From: Chelonoidis abingdonii
Taxonomy: Eukaryota > Chordata > Testudines > Testudinidae
DNA: 64,000 nucleotides
Assembly (NCBI RefSeq): GCF_003597395.2
Contig: NC_133790.1
Location: 26,204,017 to 26,268,016 of the forward strand
Reading direction: 5' to 3'
A program made the translations under genes and the position numbers. Below are positions 22,201-33,439 of the stretch, piece by piece (positions within the stretch are counted from its first letter, which is position 1; each line of letters begins with the position of its first letter). The notes below the pieces were generated by a model. The model worked only from the letters and a program-made list of their open reading frames with translations, did no database searches and had not been told where the DNA came from.

Positions 22201-23400
22201 CCACTCACCTGACCCTTTTAATGGTCTTTTCATTTCAAAAGCAAGACATTTTGCTCTAGCTGACAAAAGCACAATGAATTGCTTCTTCAGATTGAACCAG
22301 AAGCAAAGCGCACAAAACGGTCAAAATATAGGACACTCTGGAGATCATTCATATATCAGAGGGTTTGGATATCAACCATCTGGAATTAATACAATATTCC
22401 CCATAATTTCCTATGTAAAACGTTTGTGATAATATATCACAAATATTTTTAAATCTGCCAATTTGCATAGTATTTAAAATACCATATGCCATGATAGCTA
22501 AAAAGTTATGGAAATTGGTCAGTTTTCTAAATTATTTTTAAATGCATCATCATATATGCATGTGGTATTATGTCTAATGTATGTGTGCAATACATTTAAT
22601 GAAATATATACCCGTGCATGGGTGTATTATATATTATGTATAGATATACAAATGGAATATATATTATTTTTTTACATGGGCTATTGTATTTATTCACTGA
22701 TGCAGAGAGGAGCCTAGGAATTCATGCCAGCTATGCAGGACTGCTTAACCCCAATAATAATGTTGTTAATAGTCCAGGTAAAACAAACTGAATATTAAAA
22801 TCAAAGTCAGCAGGGTTTCAAAACATCAGGGCCCCCAGGTTCAGGATAGTTGGAATACGCTTCTCAACTTTTGGCTGCTTATCTGAACCTGCCTCCAGTG
22901 CTTTGGAGACTCTCCTGTTGTTTGTACTTGTATGTAGTTTTGCTATGTTACAGCTGGTTTTATTTATGTTCTTTTGGGCCTTTTTGCTATAAGAGGAGGC
23001 AAAAGAGCACCCTAGCACAGCAAAGAATAGTGACAATATTAAAATACCATTATCTAAATTAAGGGCCTCTCCTAACTTGGAAGAGAGGGCTCAGGCTTCA
23101 GAATGTTGCAGGAAAGCTGAGGGCATCCAGGCATAGATGGTGTACACGTGTGAAAAGAAGATCAGAAAAATATGTGGAAAACAAGGTGTTAAAGTTAGAA
23201 GTGGTGGGTAAGAAAGGGTCGGAAGCCCACACCTAGATGGGTGGACATCATACAAAAAGATCTGGTCAGCTGTGGTGTTCCTGAGGAATTGCCTCAAGAC
23301 AGGCTGTAATGGAGAAGGACTTGAATAGCCGACCCCATATAGATGGGACTAAGGCTAGAAGAAGAAGAGGCTGCAGGTCATTGTCTGGCCGTATTGGTAG
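19226..23400. other. No gene seen; largely unassigned, including an AT-rich island
   Basis: No frame above 85 codons and no recognised domain over about 4.2 kb. About 21500-21720 resembles a diverged element with GAAAATTTTC-type short inverted motifs, also seen at 49780-49990 and 55975-56285. Positions 22430-22690 form an AT-rich island with several TATATATT-like runs. Confidence 0.45.
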
Positions 23401-23401
23401 T

Positions 23402-24395
23402 ATCATTATTTATTTATATTACAGTAGCATCCAGAGGCCTCCACCAAGACAGGGGTCTCATTGTGCTAGGGACTGTTCAAACTCACAGGGAGACTGTAGC
23501 GGGGTAGTCGCCCGCTCCTGCCTGGCAGAGCTGCAGTTGTAAAAGCAGCCTTGGCCAGGGCTGCAGTTCTAAAAGCCTGGGCTGATTGGGGGAAAGTAGG
23601 GTCAGCTGGGGCCAAGCCCCAATCTGGCCCAGTTGGCCCCTGTAAAAGGCTGTGAGCCAGAAGCCTAGGCAGTCAGTCTCTGCCTCTAGAGAGGGAAGGG
23701 CCTGGCTGCTTAGGAGCTCACAGAGTACCTAGAGTGGAGCAGGGCTAGGGGAAGGCCAGAGGAGCTGGGGAACTCTGGCCTGGAAACCCCCCAGGCTGCA
23801 GGCCTTGTTAAAGGCCCAGAACGGCACTGGGGTTGCAGGAAGCAGCCTAGGGGTAGACCAAGGCAGCAAGTCCAAACCCAACCTTGCCAGTGATGAGTGG
23901 TTGATATTACAGTCTGCCCCAGGGCGCGGGGGCTACACAATGAGTGGCAGTAGCCGTATACTGAGGTGAGGTGGGAATAGTGAGTGGGGGTTCCTCAAGG
24001 AGGAGAGACCCTAAGACTGAACGGTTACTCCCAGGGGACAGCACCCCAGGTAAAAGGGCACTGTGTCCAGGAGGGACACGGAGGCCAGAGGACAGGTGGA
24101 TCATTGGCTTGCAGAGGGCGCTCCGGAGCTGGAACGAGCTAATTCCCGGAAGTCACCAGCAGGAGGCGCCACAGGGATGAGTCCACTCCTCTACAGAGAG
24201 ACAGCCCCTTCCCAAAGAGCTTCTGATCTACATAGGCAAGACAGACAAAGGGTGAGAGGAGAAACTGAAGCACAGAGATGGGAAGTGCCTAAAGTCACCG
24301 AGCTGACGAGTGGCAGAGCTGCGAATAAAACGCAGATCTCCTGACTCCCAGTCTAGTACGGTATTCATTACATCACTCTACCGGCCCAGCACAAA
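23402..24395 (-). repeat. MIR-like SINE (reverse), split by an LTR-like insertion
   Basis: Left piece 23402-23494: ATTATTTATTTATATTACAG..., 'CATTGTGCTAGGGACTGTTC'. Right piece 24196-24395: 'GACAGCCCCTTCCCAAAGAG', 'AGGAGAAACTGAAGCACAGA', 'AGTGGCAGAGCTGCGAATAA', 'GATCTCCTGACTCCCAGTCT'. Joined, the pieces make one reverse-oriented SINE. Confidence 0.7.
23495..24195 (+). mobile_element. Probable solo LTR (about 701 bp)
   Basis: It begins TGTAGCGGGG and ends CTCTACA, the TG...CA ends of an LTR, and it interrupts a SINE. GAGAC lies directly on the left (23490-23494) and GAGAGAC on the right, consistent with a 5-bp or slightly longer duplication of the SINE sequence. TGTAAAAGGCTGTGAGCC at about 23641 sits where a TATA box of the TATAAAAGG type would be. 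No internal gag or pol sequence is attached. The strand is set by the TG end and the TATA-like motif. Whether it comes from a Gypsy element or an endogenous retrovirus cannot be told from this copy. Confidence 0.6.
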
Positions 24396-24959
24396 GTGGC
24401 TGGAAAGTTGCCCTAATGGGGAAATTGAGGCTTCCCCTTTTTGCCGGTGTAAAGTTGGCTCTGCTGACTTTATCGTACTTGGACCCCATGTAGGGGATGT
24501 CTCGAGGTGGGCTGGGGTGTAAGAAGCAGGGTTAGTGCCCAAGGCTCTGCCTACTCCTTATAGTGCAGTGATCTTTTAATGATCAGACTTTTGCCTGTAC
24601 AATATTGAAAGGGTCTGTCGTAAGGGGAGAGGGCTCAAAAGATAGCACCATGTTCCTGAAAGAGGGGTTGTGTGTATATGTGTGTGAGAGAGACAGAGTT
24701 GTCAATGTTCAAGGCCACATACAACCCTCCTGTGTACAGGGAACTCCCATTGACCTCAATAGGAAGTCCTGCACTGGTCAAAGGCAGTACGTGGCCTTAA
24801 ATTGCACATGTTCCTTCCCTTCCTCACCTTATCCCTCTTGGCTCATTAATCAACCGTCATTTAGATTTATGCCCTGTGCTTTTGGGATAATTTCTTGCCT
24901 TTGCCTTTAGGGATCGCCTTTGTATTTCGCTATGTGAAATTTCCCAGGCTCTTCTCATT

Positions 24960-25148
24960 ACATAAGAATGGCCGTACTGGATCAGACCAAAGGTCCATCC
25001 AGCCCAGTGTCTTGTCTACCGACAGTGGCCAATGCTGGGTGCCCCAGAGTGAGTGAACTTAACAGGCAATGATCAAGTGATCTCTCTCCTGCCATCCATC
25101 TCCATCCTCTGACAAACAGAGGCTAGGGACATTCCTTACCCATCCTGG
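24960..25148 (-). repeat. CR1 3'-end fragment
   Basis: Plus-strand motifs 'GAATGGCCGTACTGGATCAG', 'GGTCCATCCAGCCCAGTGTC', 'CAGTGGCCAATGCTGGGTGC' and 'AGGCTAGGGACATTCCTTAC' are the reverse complement of a turtle CR1 3' UTR. Confidence 0.8.
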
Positions 25149-26325
25149 CTACATGAATGGGTTGCTGGGATGAATCCTTTCTTTTCTTCTTTCCCCTCCA
25201 GGGTAGCTCTGGGTAGATATTTCAAGTCCCACCAGCTCAGGCTGCAGCTGGCTTCCCCATGCTCCCCACCACAGGAGGCAGGAAGTCTCCATCCCGTGGC
25301 ATTGCTCCGTTGCGTGCTGGCAGGCACATGAAGCAGATTCTTCCGTCACCGTTAACGCTGACGATGAGATTTATTATCTCTGTTGCTCTCAGGCAGATTA
25401 GCCCAGGGAATTAATTTATGGTGTTTTGAAATGTTGTTGTCTTATCAAGTGATTGCTTGCTTACACTCACTCCGTTTTACCTTTGGTCACCGGGATTGCG
25501 TGTTTAAATGTGTGCTTTAAAGGGCGCAATTAAACTGGGCACAAGTGAATGCAGTTACACTCTGGCTTGTTTATTGCATGTGATCCTTGTACAGCAGGGA
25601 ACTCCCCCCACCCAGCTCACTCCCTCTTCCAACGCCATATCTGAGGAGGGAGATAAATTCACAGTTAATAAAGATAAGGCTGGAAAACTCCCTCCGTGGA
25701 GCCTACAAGCTGCAGTTAAGTTTCCAACATCAGGATGCAGTAGCATCCTGTGCTTATGTGAACCAGGAGAAACCACTGTGGGGCTGACCTAACCTGATGG
25801 GACTGTGCAGTGCACAGGATTAAAGCCTTCTGGATTCTGTGCAGTAACAGGCAACTGATGGAGCCCCAAGCTTCTCACATACCTTATTGCATTTTCAACC
25901 CACATGATTTGCCAGCATTTCTGCTGCACATGGTGCCTACCAGTGTGAGAGGAGAGGGGGAATTATAGGCATCGTGGATGCATCACACTTCTCACCCCCA
26001 TATTATTATAACCACACAAATGATGGTGTTGATGATGGTGTGGTATTATTGCTGTTTTGATGATTATTAATAAATGATTTGTAGACCCTGGTTTGCTAGC
26101 CTTAAATAAATGTATAGCAATGTAAAGGGGTGTGTGTGCATGTGTGTGCATAAAATACAATGATCACCTAGTTTCACTCAATATTGAAATGCAGCCACTT
26201 CTATGATGGAATGTGGCAGTAACTGTTACAGTTTAAGCATCTCTTCAGGAGAGAAAGTGAAGGGCACTGTACGCAGTGGAGCAACATGAGCGCTTAGGTG
26301 GGGGGGTGTAGTTCCTTGAATTGGG
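25149..26325. other. No gene seen; possible conserved noncoding stretch
   Basis: There are frames of up to 94 codons with no motif. The 25345-25560 section is repeat-free and has a composition unlike its neighbours (see findings). At 26131-26150 a 10-bp TGTGTGTGCA unit occurs twice. Confidence 0.4.
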
Positions 26326-26329
26326 CTAG

Positions 26330-27590
26330 GGCATCATAAGAGTGGTCACACTGGGTCAGACCAAAGATCCATCTAGCCCAGTATCCTGTCTGCCAACAGT
26401 GGCCAATGCCAGGTGCCCCAGAGGGAATGAACGGGACAGGTAATCAGGCTGCAGCCCATTCCCAGCTTCTGGCAAACAAAGGTTAGGGACACCATCCCTG
26501 CCCATCCTGGCTCATAGCCATTGCTGGACCTATCCTCCGTGAACTTATCTAGTTCTTTTTTGAATCCTGTCATAGTCTCAGCCATCACAATATTATCTGA
26601 TAAGGAGTTCCACAGGTTAACTGTGTTGTGTGAAAAAATACTTTTTTGTTTGTTTTGTTTTAAACTTGTTGCCTATTAATTTAATTTGGTGATCCCGAGT
26701 TCTTGTGTTATGAGAAGGAGTAAATAACATTTCCTTATTTACTTTCTCCACACTAGCCATGATTTTAGAGACCTCTATCATATCCCCCCTTAGTTGTCTC
26801 TTTTCCAAGCTGAAAAGTCCCAGTCTTATTAATCCCTCCTCATATGGCAGCAGTTCCATATCCTCATAATTTTTGTTGCCCTTTTCTGAACCTTTTCCAA
26901 TTCTAATATATATATTTTGGAGATGGAGTGGCCATATCTACATGCAGTATTCAAGATGTGGGCATATGATGGATTTATATAGCGGCAATCTAATATTTTC
27001 GGTCTTATTATCTGTTCCTTTCTTAATGATTCCCAGCATTGTTTGCTTTTTTTTACTGCTGCTGTTTTCAGAGAACTATCCACAGTGATGCCAAGATTTC
27101 TTTCTTGAGTGATAACAACTAATTTAGACCCCATCTTTTTATATGTATAGTTGGAATTATGCTTTCCAATGTGCATCACTTTGCATTTATCAACATTCAA
27201 TTTCATCTGCCATTTTGTTGCCCAGTCTCCCAGTTTTGTGAGATCTTTTTGTAGCTCTTCACAGTCTGCTTCAGAATTAACTATCCTGAGTAGTTTTGTA
27301 TCATCTACAAATTTTGCCACCTCGCTGTTTGCCTCTTTTTCCAGATCATTTAAGGAATATGTTGAATAGGACTGATCGCAGGACAGACCCCTGGGGGACA
27401 CCACTATTTACCTCTCTCCATTCTGAAAACTGGCCATTTATTTCTGCCCTTTGTTTCTTATCTTTTAACCAGTTACCAGTCCAGGAGGAGACCTTCCCTC
27501 TTATCCCATAACTGCTTACTTTGCTTGAGAGCCTTTGGCGAAGGACCTTGTCAAAGGCTTTCTGAAAATCTAAGTATGCTATACATCAGA
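26330..27590 (-). pseudogene. CR1 LINE ORF2 (reverse transcriptase C-terminal part) plus 3' UTR, degraded
   Basis: The minus strand carries RT motifs in order: AFDKV (27544-27558; motif A aspartate), then GVPQGSVL (motif B), then KFVDDTKL (27300-27311; motif C). The canonical CR1 motif is FADD, so the second residue is changed while both aspartates remain. After that come DWATKWQMKLNVDKCKVMHIG and the CR1 C-terminal region down to about 26830, in a 191-codon frame that opens inside the domain. The reading frame shifts between motifs B and C. The 3' UTR runs to about 26334 (plus-strand GGTCACACTGGGTCAGACCA). The copy is 5'-truncated and has no endonuclease. Confidence 0.88.
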
Positions 27591-30279
27591 GTTAACATCC
27601 TTCTCTTGCAGATGTTTAATGTAGGTGTCCGATGTAGGATTTGACCCTCAACCTTAAGAAAATGGCAACATGTTGATTGAGTATTGTCTCTCCCCCTTGC
27701 CACAGTTCATTCTCCATTAGCTGATCAAGACGTTGGGAGGACAATCTCACCGTGGTGCTGGGAATACCATGCTGCAAAATGTACCACCTTCCTCAAGTGC
27801 AAGAAGAGAGATTTAGGTAACCAGCTACTTTGGGGCTTCGTATCAATTCACATATCCTATGTATACTGGCCCTGAAGGGGCTCGTTTTCTCATTTTTCTT
27901 TCCATATGGCCCTTCTCCCCTTCCCCCATGAGGCCCCTTTCCTTCCGTTCCCACTTGTAGCTCTTTAGGCATGGGGCATCAGAATCAGTATTTCCATTGA
28001 CTGTGTCTTAATCATCATCTGTGGATGGATGGGTACATTTAATATTTCTAACTGTCTTCCTTTTGAAGGGTTTTCTGTTCTACCTACTGCTGACAAAACT
28101 AAAGATTAAAAACTAAACTGATGAGAGTAATATCTATCCTGGTGGAAGGAGGTATCAGAGTGAGTCACTGGTTTATTGGTACCAGTTGGCCACATCACCT
28201 TCTTTTTTAGAGGTGGTTGAAATGTTTCATTCAAAACTTTCCATCATAAATGTTTAGACCAGCTCTATTATATTCATATCAATTATCTGCACCTATCTCT
28301 CTCTCTATGATTCAACCAGCGCTGGAGTATTTTTTCATGGTATATGGCATTCAGACCAGGTTCACGGGCAATGGAATATCTCAGTCCTTGAGCGGTTATC
28401 ACACCCAGGTTACATCAGTGCAACTTAAAGCTCACACTGTAGCCATACCACACAGGTTTAACTTCATGCTCATAAAACCACATCCACCAGGGACCTCATC
28501 AACGCGAACACACTCAAGAGCGGCTAATGAGGATTTTAATTTAACTTTAAATGCCTCTGGTGCTGGGAAGGCCTTTACAGCACCAGGCAGGGAATTCTCC
28601 TAAGCTCTGGTGGCTTTCACCATAAATGTCACTGCACCATATTTATTATTTGTTTTAGCTGCATTTCTAATGACTGAAAAGCTCTTTTCTCAGATTACAC
28701 TGATGCTGTGTGTTACTTACCAACGATTTGTTTTGTTTAGAGCACAGTGCTCCATGCAGGACTTGGCCAGGAATAATTTCCCTCGTGGGATTAAAGGTGA
28801 AAGTGGGGAATTGACTGGAATCTCCAGAGACTCTAGCAGAGGGTGTGGCAGAGGCTGAGGTGTAAAGCATACTCTCTCACAGCTGATTCTTGGGAGGACC
28901 TTCGCCTGGGGCATTTGTTTGGTGCACCCGAGCCAGGCTTATGAGATTAAGAAGGATGCCAATGTTTTATAACTGCCCAAACTTACACAGGCGGCGATTA
29001 CTTATTAATGCTGCTGTTCTATCGAGTGTCGCCTTTCACTCTAATTCCCTCAATCCTGAGTGAGTCATTATATGCTTCAGAGCTGACTTCAACCTTTCGC
29101 TTAACTGGTGCTTGCCAGGCCCTGTCAATGGGAGATTTATAGTCCAGCAGTGGTATTTTCCAGCCCTCCTCCAAAGCTGGTCTCATTTATGACAGAGCCA
29201 GGGTGGACCCTTTGTAGTACCACGGCTATGGTTTTACTCAGTGCTTGCTCTGTAGTCACTGACGCCCTGTCCCCCCTTATAATGTAATCCGGGTGCTCCC
29301 TTTTTGTTTGTTCTCCCCATTTCTCCATAATCTGTTTGTACTATCTCCTCTGGTTTCCAGTTGCCCTGAAATTCCAACTTCTTTTTCTTCACCTTGCCCC
29401 ATCTTCAGTCACATCCTTGTCTACCCCCTATCACTGGACCCTTCTTCTGTTCCCAAGTTTCTGTAACCCAGTTTATCCCATATGGAAAAATAATATATTT
29501 GTCATACATTGGAAGCTAGCAAAAAAATCAGCCCTACAAAGTCATCAGAGGGTTATAACTCAAAGTTCTAGTACCATATATATGAAATATGACTTCTTTG
29601 AAGCCGAGGGATAAAAACAAGATAACTTTAACAGCCTTTTCATCCAGATGTTTGGATGCTTGTTTGAACCAAACCAAGCCTTCAGAGGTGAGTCCAGCAG
29701 CAATAATACGTGAAGGGATGTGCACTGAAGCCATATACTTTCATGTCTCTGGTGCATAATGAAGCAAGGGGTTGGGGGGGATGGATCTCTGGGATAACAG
29801 TTCTTTGCCACATTTTTCCTGACTGGCATAGGTGTTGTAGCTTGAGCAACTGCTTATGAGTTGTTTTTACAGCTGGAACCTTCATTAGCCAATTGGATCC
29901 CTCTATTTATAATGTCCATCTGACATGTGCATGCTGGCCTTTGTCACAGGCTTAGCCCTGTCTTCCCTTTGTCTCAGGCTGCATATGTGGCAAAATGGGG
30001 TGACCATTCCTTCCCTGGCTTTTCCAAATGGAGCTTGCAGCACCTGCCTTCTTGAGGTGACAGGGCTAAATGAGGATATTTGTAAATGTAAAGAATATCC
30101 CCTATGCTGATCCCCTCAGACATTGAATAATAAGAGACATTGCTTAAAACCGTTGCTTTCTTGTGTGATTGGTACCATTATTAAAAAGATTGTTCTGGTG
30201 AATGAGGAGTGGAGGAAGGAGGAGGGGCAGAGAGGTATATGGAACATGGGGATTTCCATACAGTAATAGATAAATGGTC
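27591..30279. other. No gene seen; unassigned, with a possible conserved stretch
   Basis: The longest frame, 117 codons at 28250-28603, has no recognised domain. The 28930-29100 section looks repeat-free and may be conserved noncoding sequence (see findings). Confidence 0.4.
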
Positions 30280-30600
30280 TGTCTAATCAAGTGTCCTCCG
30301 CCTAGCTGTGGCATTTGCTAAATGTTTCAGAGAAAGGTGGGGGTGAGGGAGAGAACCAGATGACACAGAACAATTGGCAAATTATGCAATATGATGGCAT
30401 AAGGAAACCTTCCTGACCCTAGCTGATTATTAATGTCCTGAAGCGTGATGATTGATAATTAACTTTGTTACCCTACAGTATAATTGCAAATGCATTTATT
30501 CTATGTATATGTGTGTAATCCATTTTTTAATCTTGCTGAGCTATGTGTTTCATTAATATCCTGCAGTAGTAAGTTCCAAAGGTTAATATAACTGGATAGT
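30280..30600 (-). repeat. CR1-type 3' fragment (old subfamily)
   Basis: Plus-strand motifs 'GATGGCATAAGGAAACCTTC', 'TGACCCTAGCTGATTATTAA' and 'GTCCTGAAGCGTGATGATTG', then 'CAGTAGTAAGTTCCAAAGG', are the reverse complement of an older CR1 3' region. Divergence is high. Confidence 0.6.
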
Positions 30601-31200
30601 GTATATGTGCATTACTGATTTCTACTGGATGGAATCGAAACTGTTCATATGTATGTCATATCCCCTATATGGCCAGCAACTGGTGGTGAATCTCTGTCAG
30701 CTTATACTTTTGGAGCATGAGGATTTGAATTCTATCTTCAGACTTCCCCCGAAGATGAAAATAGTCATGCAAGTACCCATGGAATGCAGTTAGTTTAGCT
30801 CACGTAGTTAGGGGCAATGCCAGCTCTTTGTGCTGTAAGCACACATGCAATTGAGCAAGAAGAATTCATTCTCAGGGTCAGATTTTTAAAAGTCCCCAAG
30901 CACCCACAACTGGAGCTGGATGTTCAAATGTGCTTAACTCCCATTTAGGCACCTAAATAAACTGGCCATCTTTTCAAGAGACATCCCTCACCCTTCCTTA
31001 CTGAGAACAGTGTGTGCTGCTGGGTCTGGGGCCATTTTGAAAACCCAGTCCTAAATGTGGTGCTGAATCCTGAAAATTCGAGCGTTGGGGCCAGCTTCTC
31101 AGCTGACATAAATCAGGATAGTTCCAGCCAAATCATTGGAACTACGCCAAACTGAGCATATGGCCCAAACCTTCTCATCTGGCTCAGGTTGGTCCTAACT
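30601..31200. other. No gene; weak foldback remnants
   Basis: Positions 30875-31050 contain CAGGGTCAGATTTTTAAAAG and GCCATTTTGAAAACCCAG, a degraded copy of the CAGATTTTCAAAAG foldback family. Confidence 0.4.
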
Positions 31201-31201
31201 G

Positions 31202-31319
31202 AGGCCTGGATTTTCAAAGGTAGTTAGGTGCCTAAAGAAGCAAATAGACTGCTAGTGAGATTTTCAGAAGTACCCATCTACATCTTTAGGTGTCTAATTA
31301 CCTTTGCAAATCTGGCTCT
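31202..31319. repeat. Foldback repeat of the CAGATTTTCAAAGG family
   Basis: GGATTTTCAAAGGTAGTTAG and GTGCCTAAAG at the left pair with CTTTAGGTGTCTAATTACC and TTTGCAAATCTGGC at the right. The arms are about 35 bp with few mismatches. Confidence 0.65.
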
Positions 31320-33226
31320 GGGAGCCATTACTATCTGGGGGCTGTGCAGTGGTTGATGTGCAAAATGAACTGGAGGTCTCTGTTGGGTGGTCATATCACA
31401 AAACCCACTCTCACAATCTAGCAGTCTGAGTGGTGAGGCCAAGGATTTTGTGTCAGAACAGTTGTCCTCTGAGCCTTAGAAGTTGTCATTCCAGGAAAGG
31501 TTTGAGGCAGAGCAGTGGAGTGTGGGGGAAAGCCTACACCTCCACAGCCAAGACACTCTGTCTGTTGGATGGGTGAAGAGAGGTCTTTATTCTCCAAGAC
31601 TGTCAACCAGCAACTTTCCCCAGAACGTCAAAATGTGAAGAAATCCCCTCTTCCATCCTCCACCCCATGGAAATCCTCTCCCTAACACAGATGTCTCCAT
31701 ATGTCAATCAGTTCAGAGATATCCAGCAGACTTGCAAGGGGTATCTCCCAATTCCTTGGGAATTAACACCTCAGGACCCAGCTAAAGCAGATGTTTTGCT
31801 CAGCGACTCATAAAACCTTGAATAAACTTTTTACACATCGACACTGAGAGCGAAGGGACAGCTATTCCGTATCCGCTTCTCTGCCACTCTGCAGCACACC
31901 CCAGCAATTATGGCCAAGCCTATCGTTATCAGGTGAGCAATAAGGAGGAACCTGAAGGGAGATAGGTGAGGGGATGGGCCCTGGCAGCACTGTGGCAACG
32001 AGCAAGTTATTGCAGGTTTGCTGGCGCCGTCAAGTCTGTATCGGCTTGTTTCAATGGCAGTGCTGGAGCAGAGGGAGGCAGGCACCAGGCTGCTACCGGG
32101 AAAGCGGCTGTGTGCTGAAGTCAGATGGCTCTCTCATCTGCACGCAGAGATGAGTAAACAACATACAATGTGCACATTGATTTCCAGCCCTCACTGTCGC
32201 CTGCCCTCGTTTATGGTCAGGAGATGAACCTTCACCTTTTGTTTGTTTTTTCCCTTTTGCTGTTGCCGTGTGATTCCCGTCAAAAACCAAAACAAAGCAA
32301 GAGCCATTAAGTCAAGGGATTTTGCTGTCATCTTCTTAGTGTTTTTCTTCGTGCCCTCTCCAAGGCCTTCAATCTGTGGATCTCAGAGTGCTTTAGAAAC
32401 ATTGTCATGTGCAGATTTACTCTGAAAAGTGAATATACAAAAGCAGCACCTTCCCACTCACCAGATCCACTCCTAGTCAGAAACCTGCTGACTCTAGGAA
32501 AAGAAATACACTTCTATGGTTTTTAACTCCTTTAGTCCTGCCCAGTCAACACAGCTCTGAAGGCGTGAGCTGGATTCTCTTCCTTCTTCTGCACCACCAG
32601 CAGAAAATGGTTGTCTAAGTTCCAGTCAGGCATACCTGTGTAATGGAGGGCAGTAGGGGAGCAGAGGAGTCATGGAGGGCAGCAGCTGTCCTGCTGAACC
32701 TTTGTTATTGATGGTGATGGGTGAGAAGGAAAGAACTGAGCTTGAGTTTCAGACCCTAGTCTGTTTTGGCACAGTTGGCTGTTAGGAAAAAAAAAATCTC
32801 ATGATTTTGTGGCCTTACATCGGTAAAAGTGGAACCTGACAAGGCCACATTTTTTCAGTCACTTTTCACAATAGGGCTGCACTTTAGGCTTCTGAATCCC
32901 CTTTGAGGTAGATAGTGTTATCCCCTTTTCATGGAGAGAGAGACCCCTGTTGTGTTGGGGAAGATAATCAGAGGCACACAGGGCCAATGGGAGCTGGGTG
33001 CCTAACTCCTAGTTGTATCTTTGAAAGGCCTCACCTTGATGCCCAGTCCTCTCTTTGAACCAGTACAGGACACTGCTCACCTCCTTAACGTTACTATGGG
33101 TCTTGCCTTTTGTCTGATTCATCTTTGGGTGAAAGGGATCATGAAACGATAGATTTCATGATTCTAAGGAGAGGAAGGAATGAGAGCACCGCAGCAGAAT
33201 AAGGCCAGTTGAATTCAAAAAGGCAG
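31320..33226. other. No gene seen; unassigned, small SINE-tail traces
   Basis: Frames of 60-84 codons on both strands at 31831-32425 show no motif. 'ATCTCAGAGTGCTTTAGAAAC' at about 32380 and 'GAGGTAGATAGTGTTATCCCC' at about 32905 look like reverse MIR-type tail and core fragments. Confidence 0.4.
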
Positions 33227-33234
33227 ACTTCAAC

Positions 33235-33429
33235 CAGGGTCGGCTCTATGTTTTTTTCTGCCCTAAGCAAAAAACAAACAAACAAAAACCAACCAAACAA
33301 AAATACCTCTGAAAGCACAACTGCCGAAGCAAAACAAAAAACAAACAAAAAACGGGAGCGGAGTGCCACCTCTGAAATTGTGCCGCCCCAAGCACGTGCT
33401 TGGTTTGCTGGTGCCCAGAGCCGGTTCTG
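33235..33429. mobile_element. hAT MITE, 195 bp, with 8-bp TSD (CAGGGTCGGCTC type)
   Basis: The termini CAGGGTCGGCTCTATG and CAGAGCCGGTTCTG are inverted repeats with a few mismatches. The flanks ACTTCAAC (33227-33234) and ACTTTAAC (33430-33437) form an 8-bp duplication with one mismatch. The interior holds a long A-rich AAACAAACAAAC run and CCCAAGCACGTGCTTGG. The 73- and 76-codon frames across it are not genes. Confidence 0.82.
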
Positions 33430-33439
33430 ACTTTAACAC

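Noticed and set aside
24730..24790. Another member of the small palindrome group (CCCATTGACCTCAATAGG)
   Set aside because: Only the centre matches; the arms do not pair well enough to call.
26829..27404. A host gene for a 191-residue protein
   Set aside because: The translation is the CR1 reverse transcriptase C-terminal part, 5'-truncated and frameshifted.
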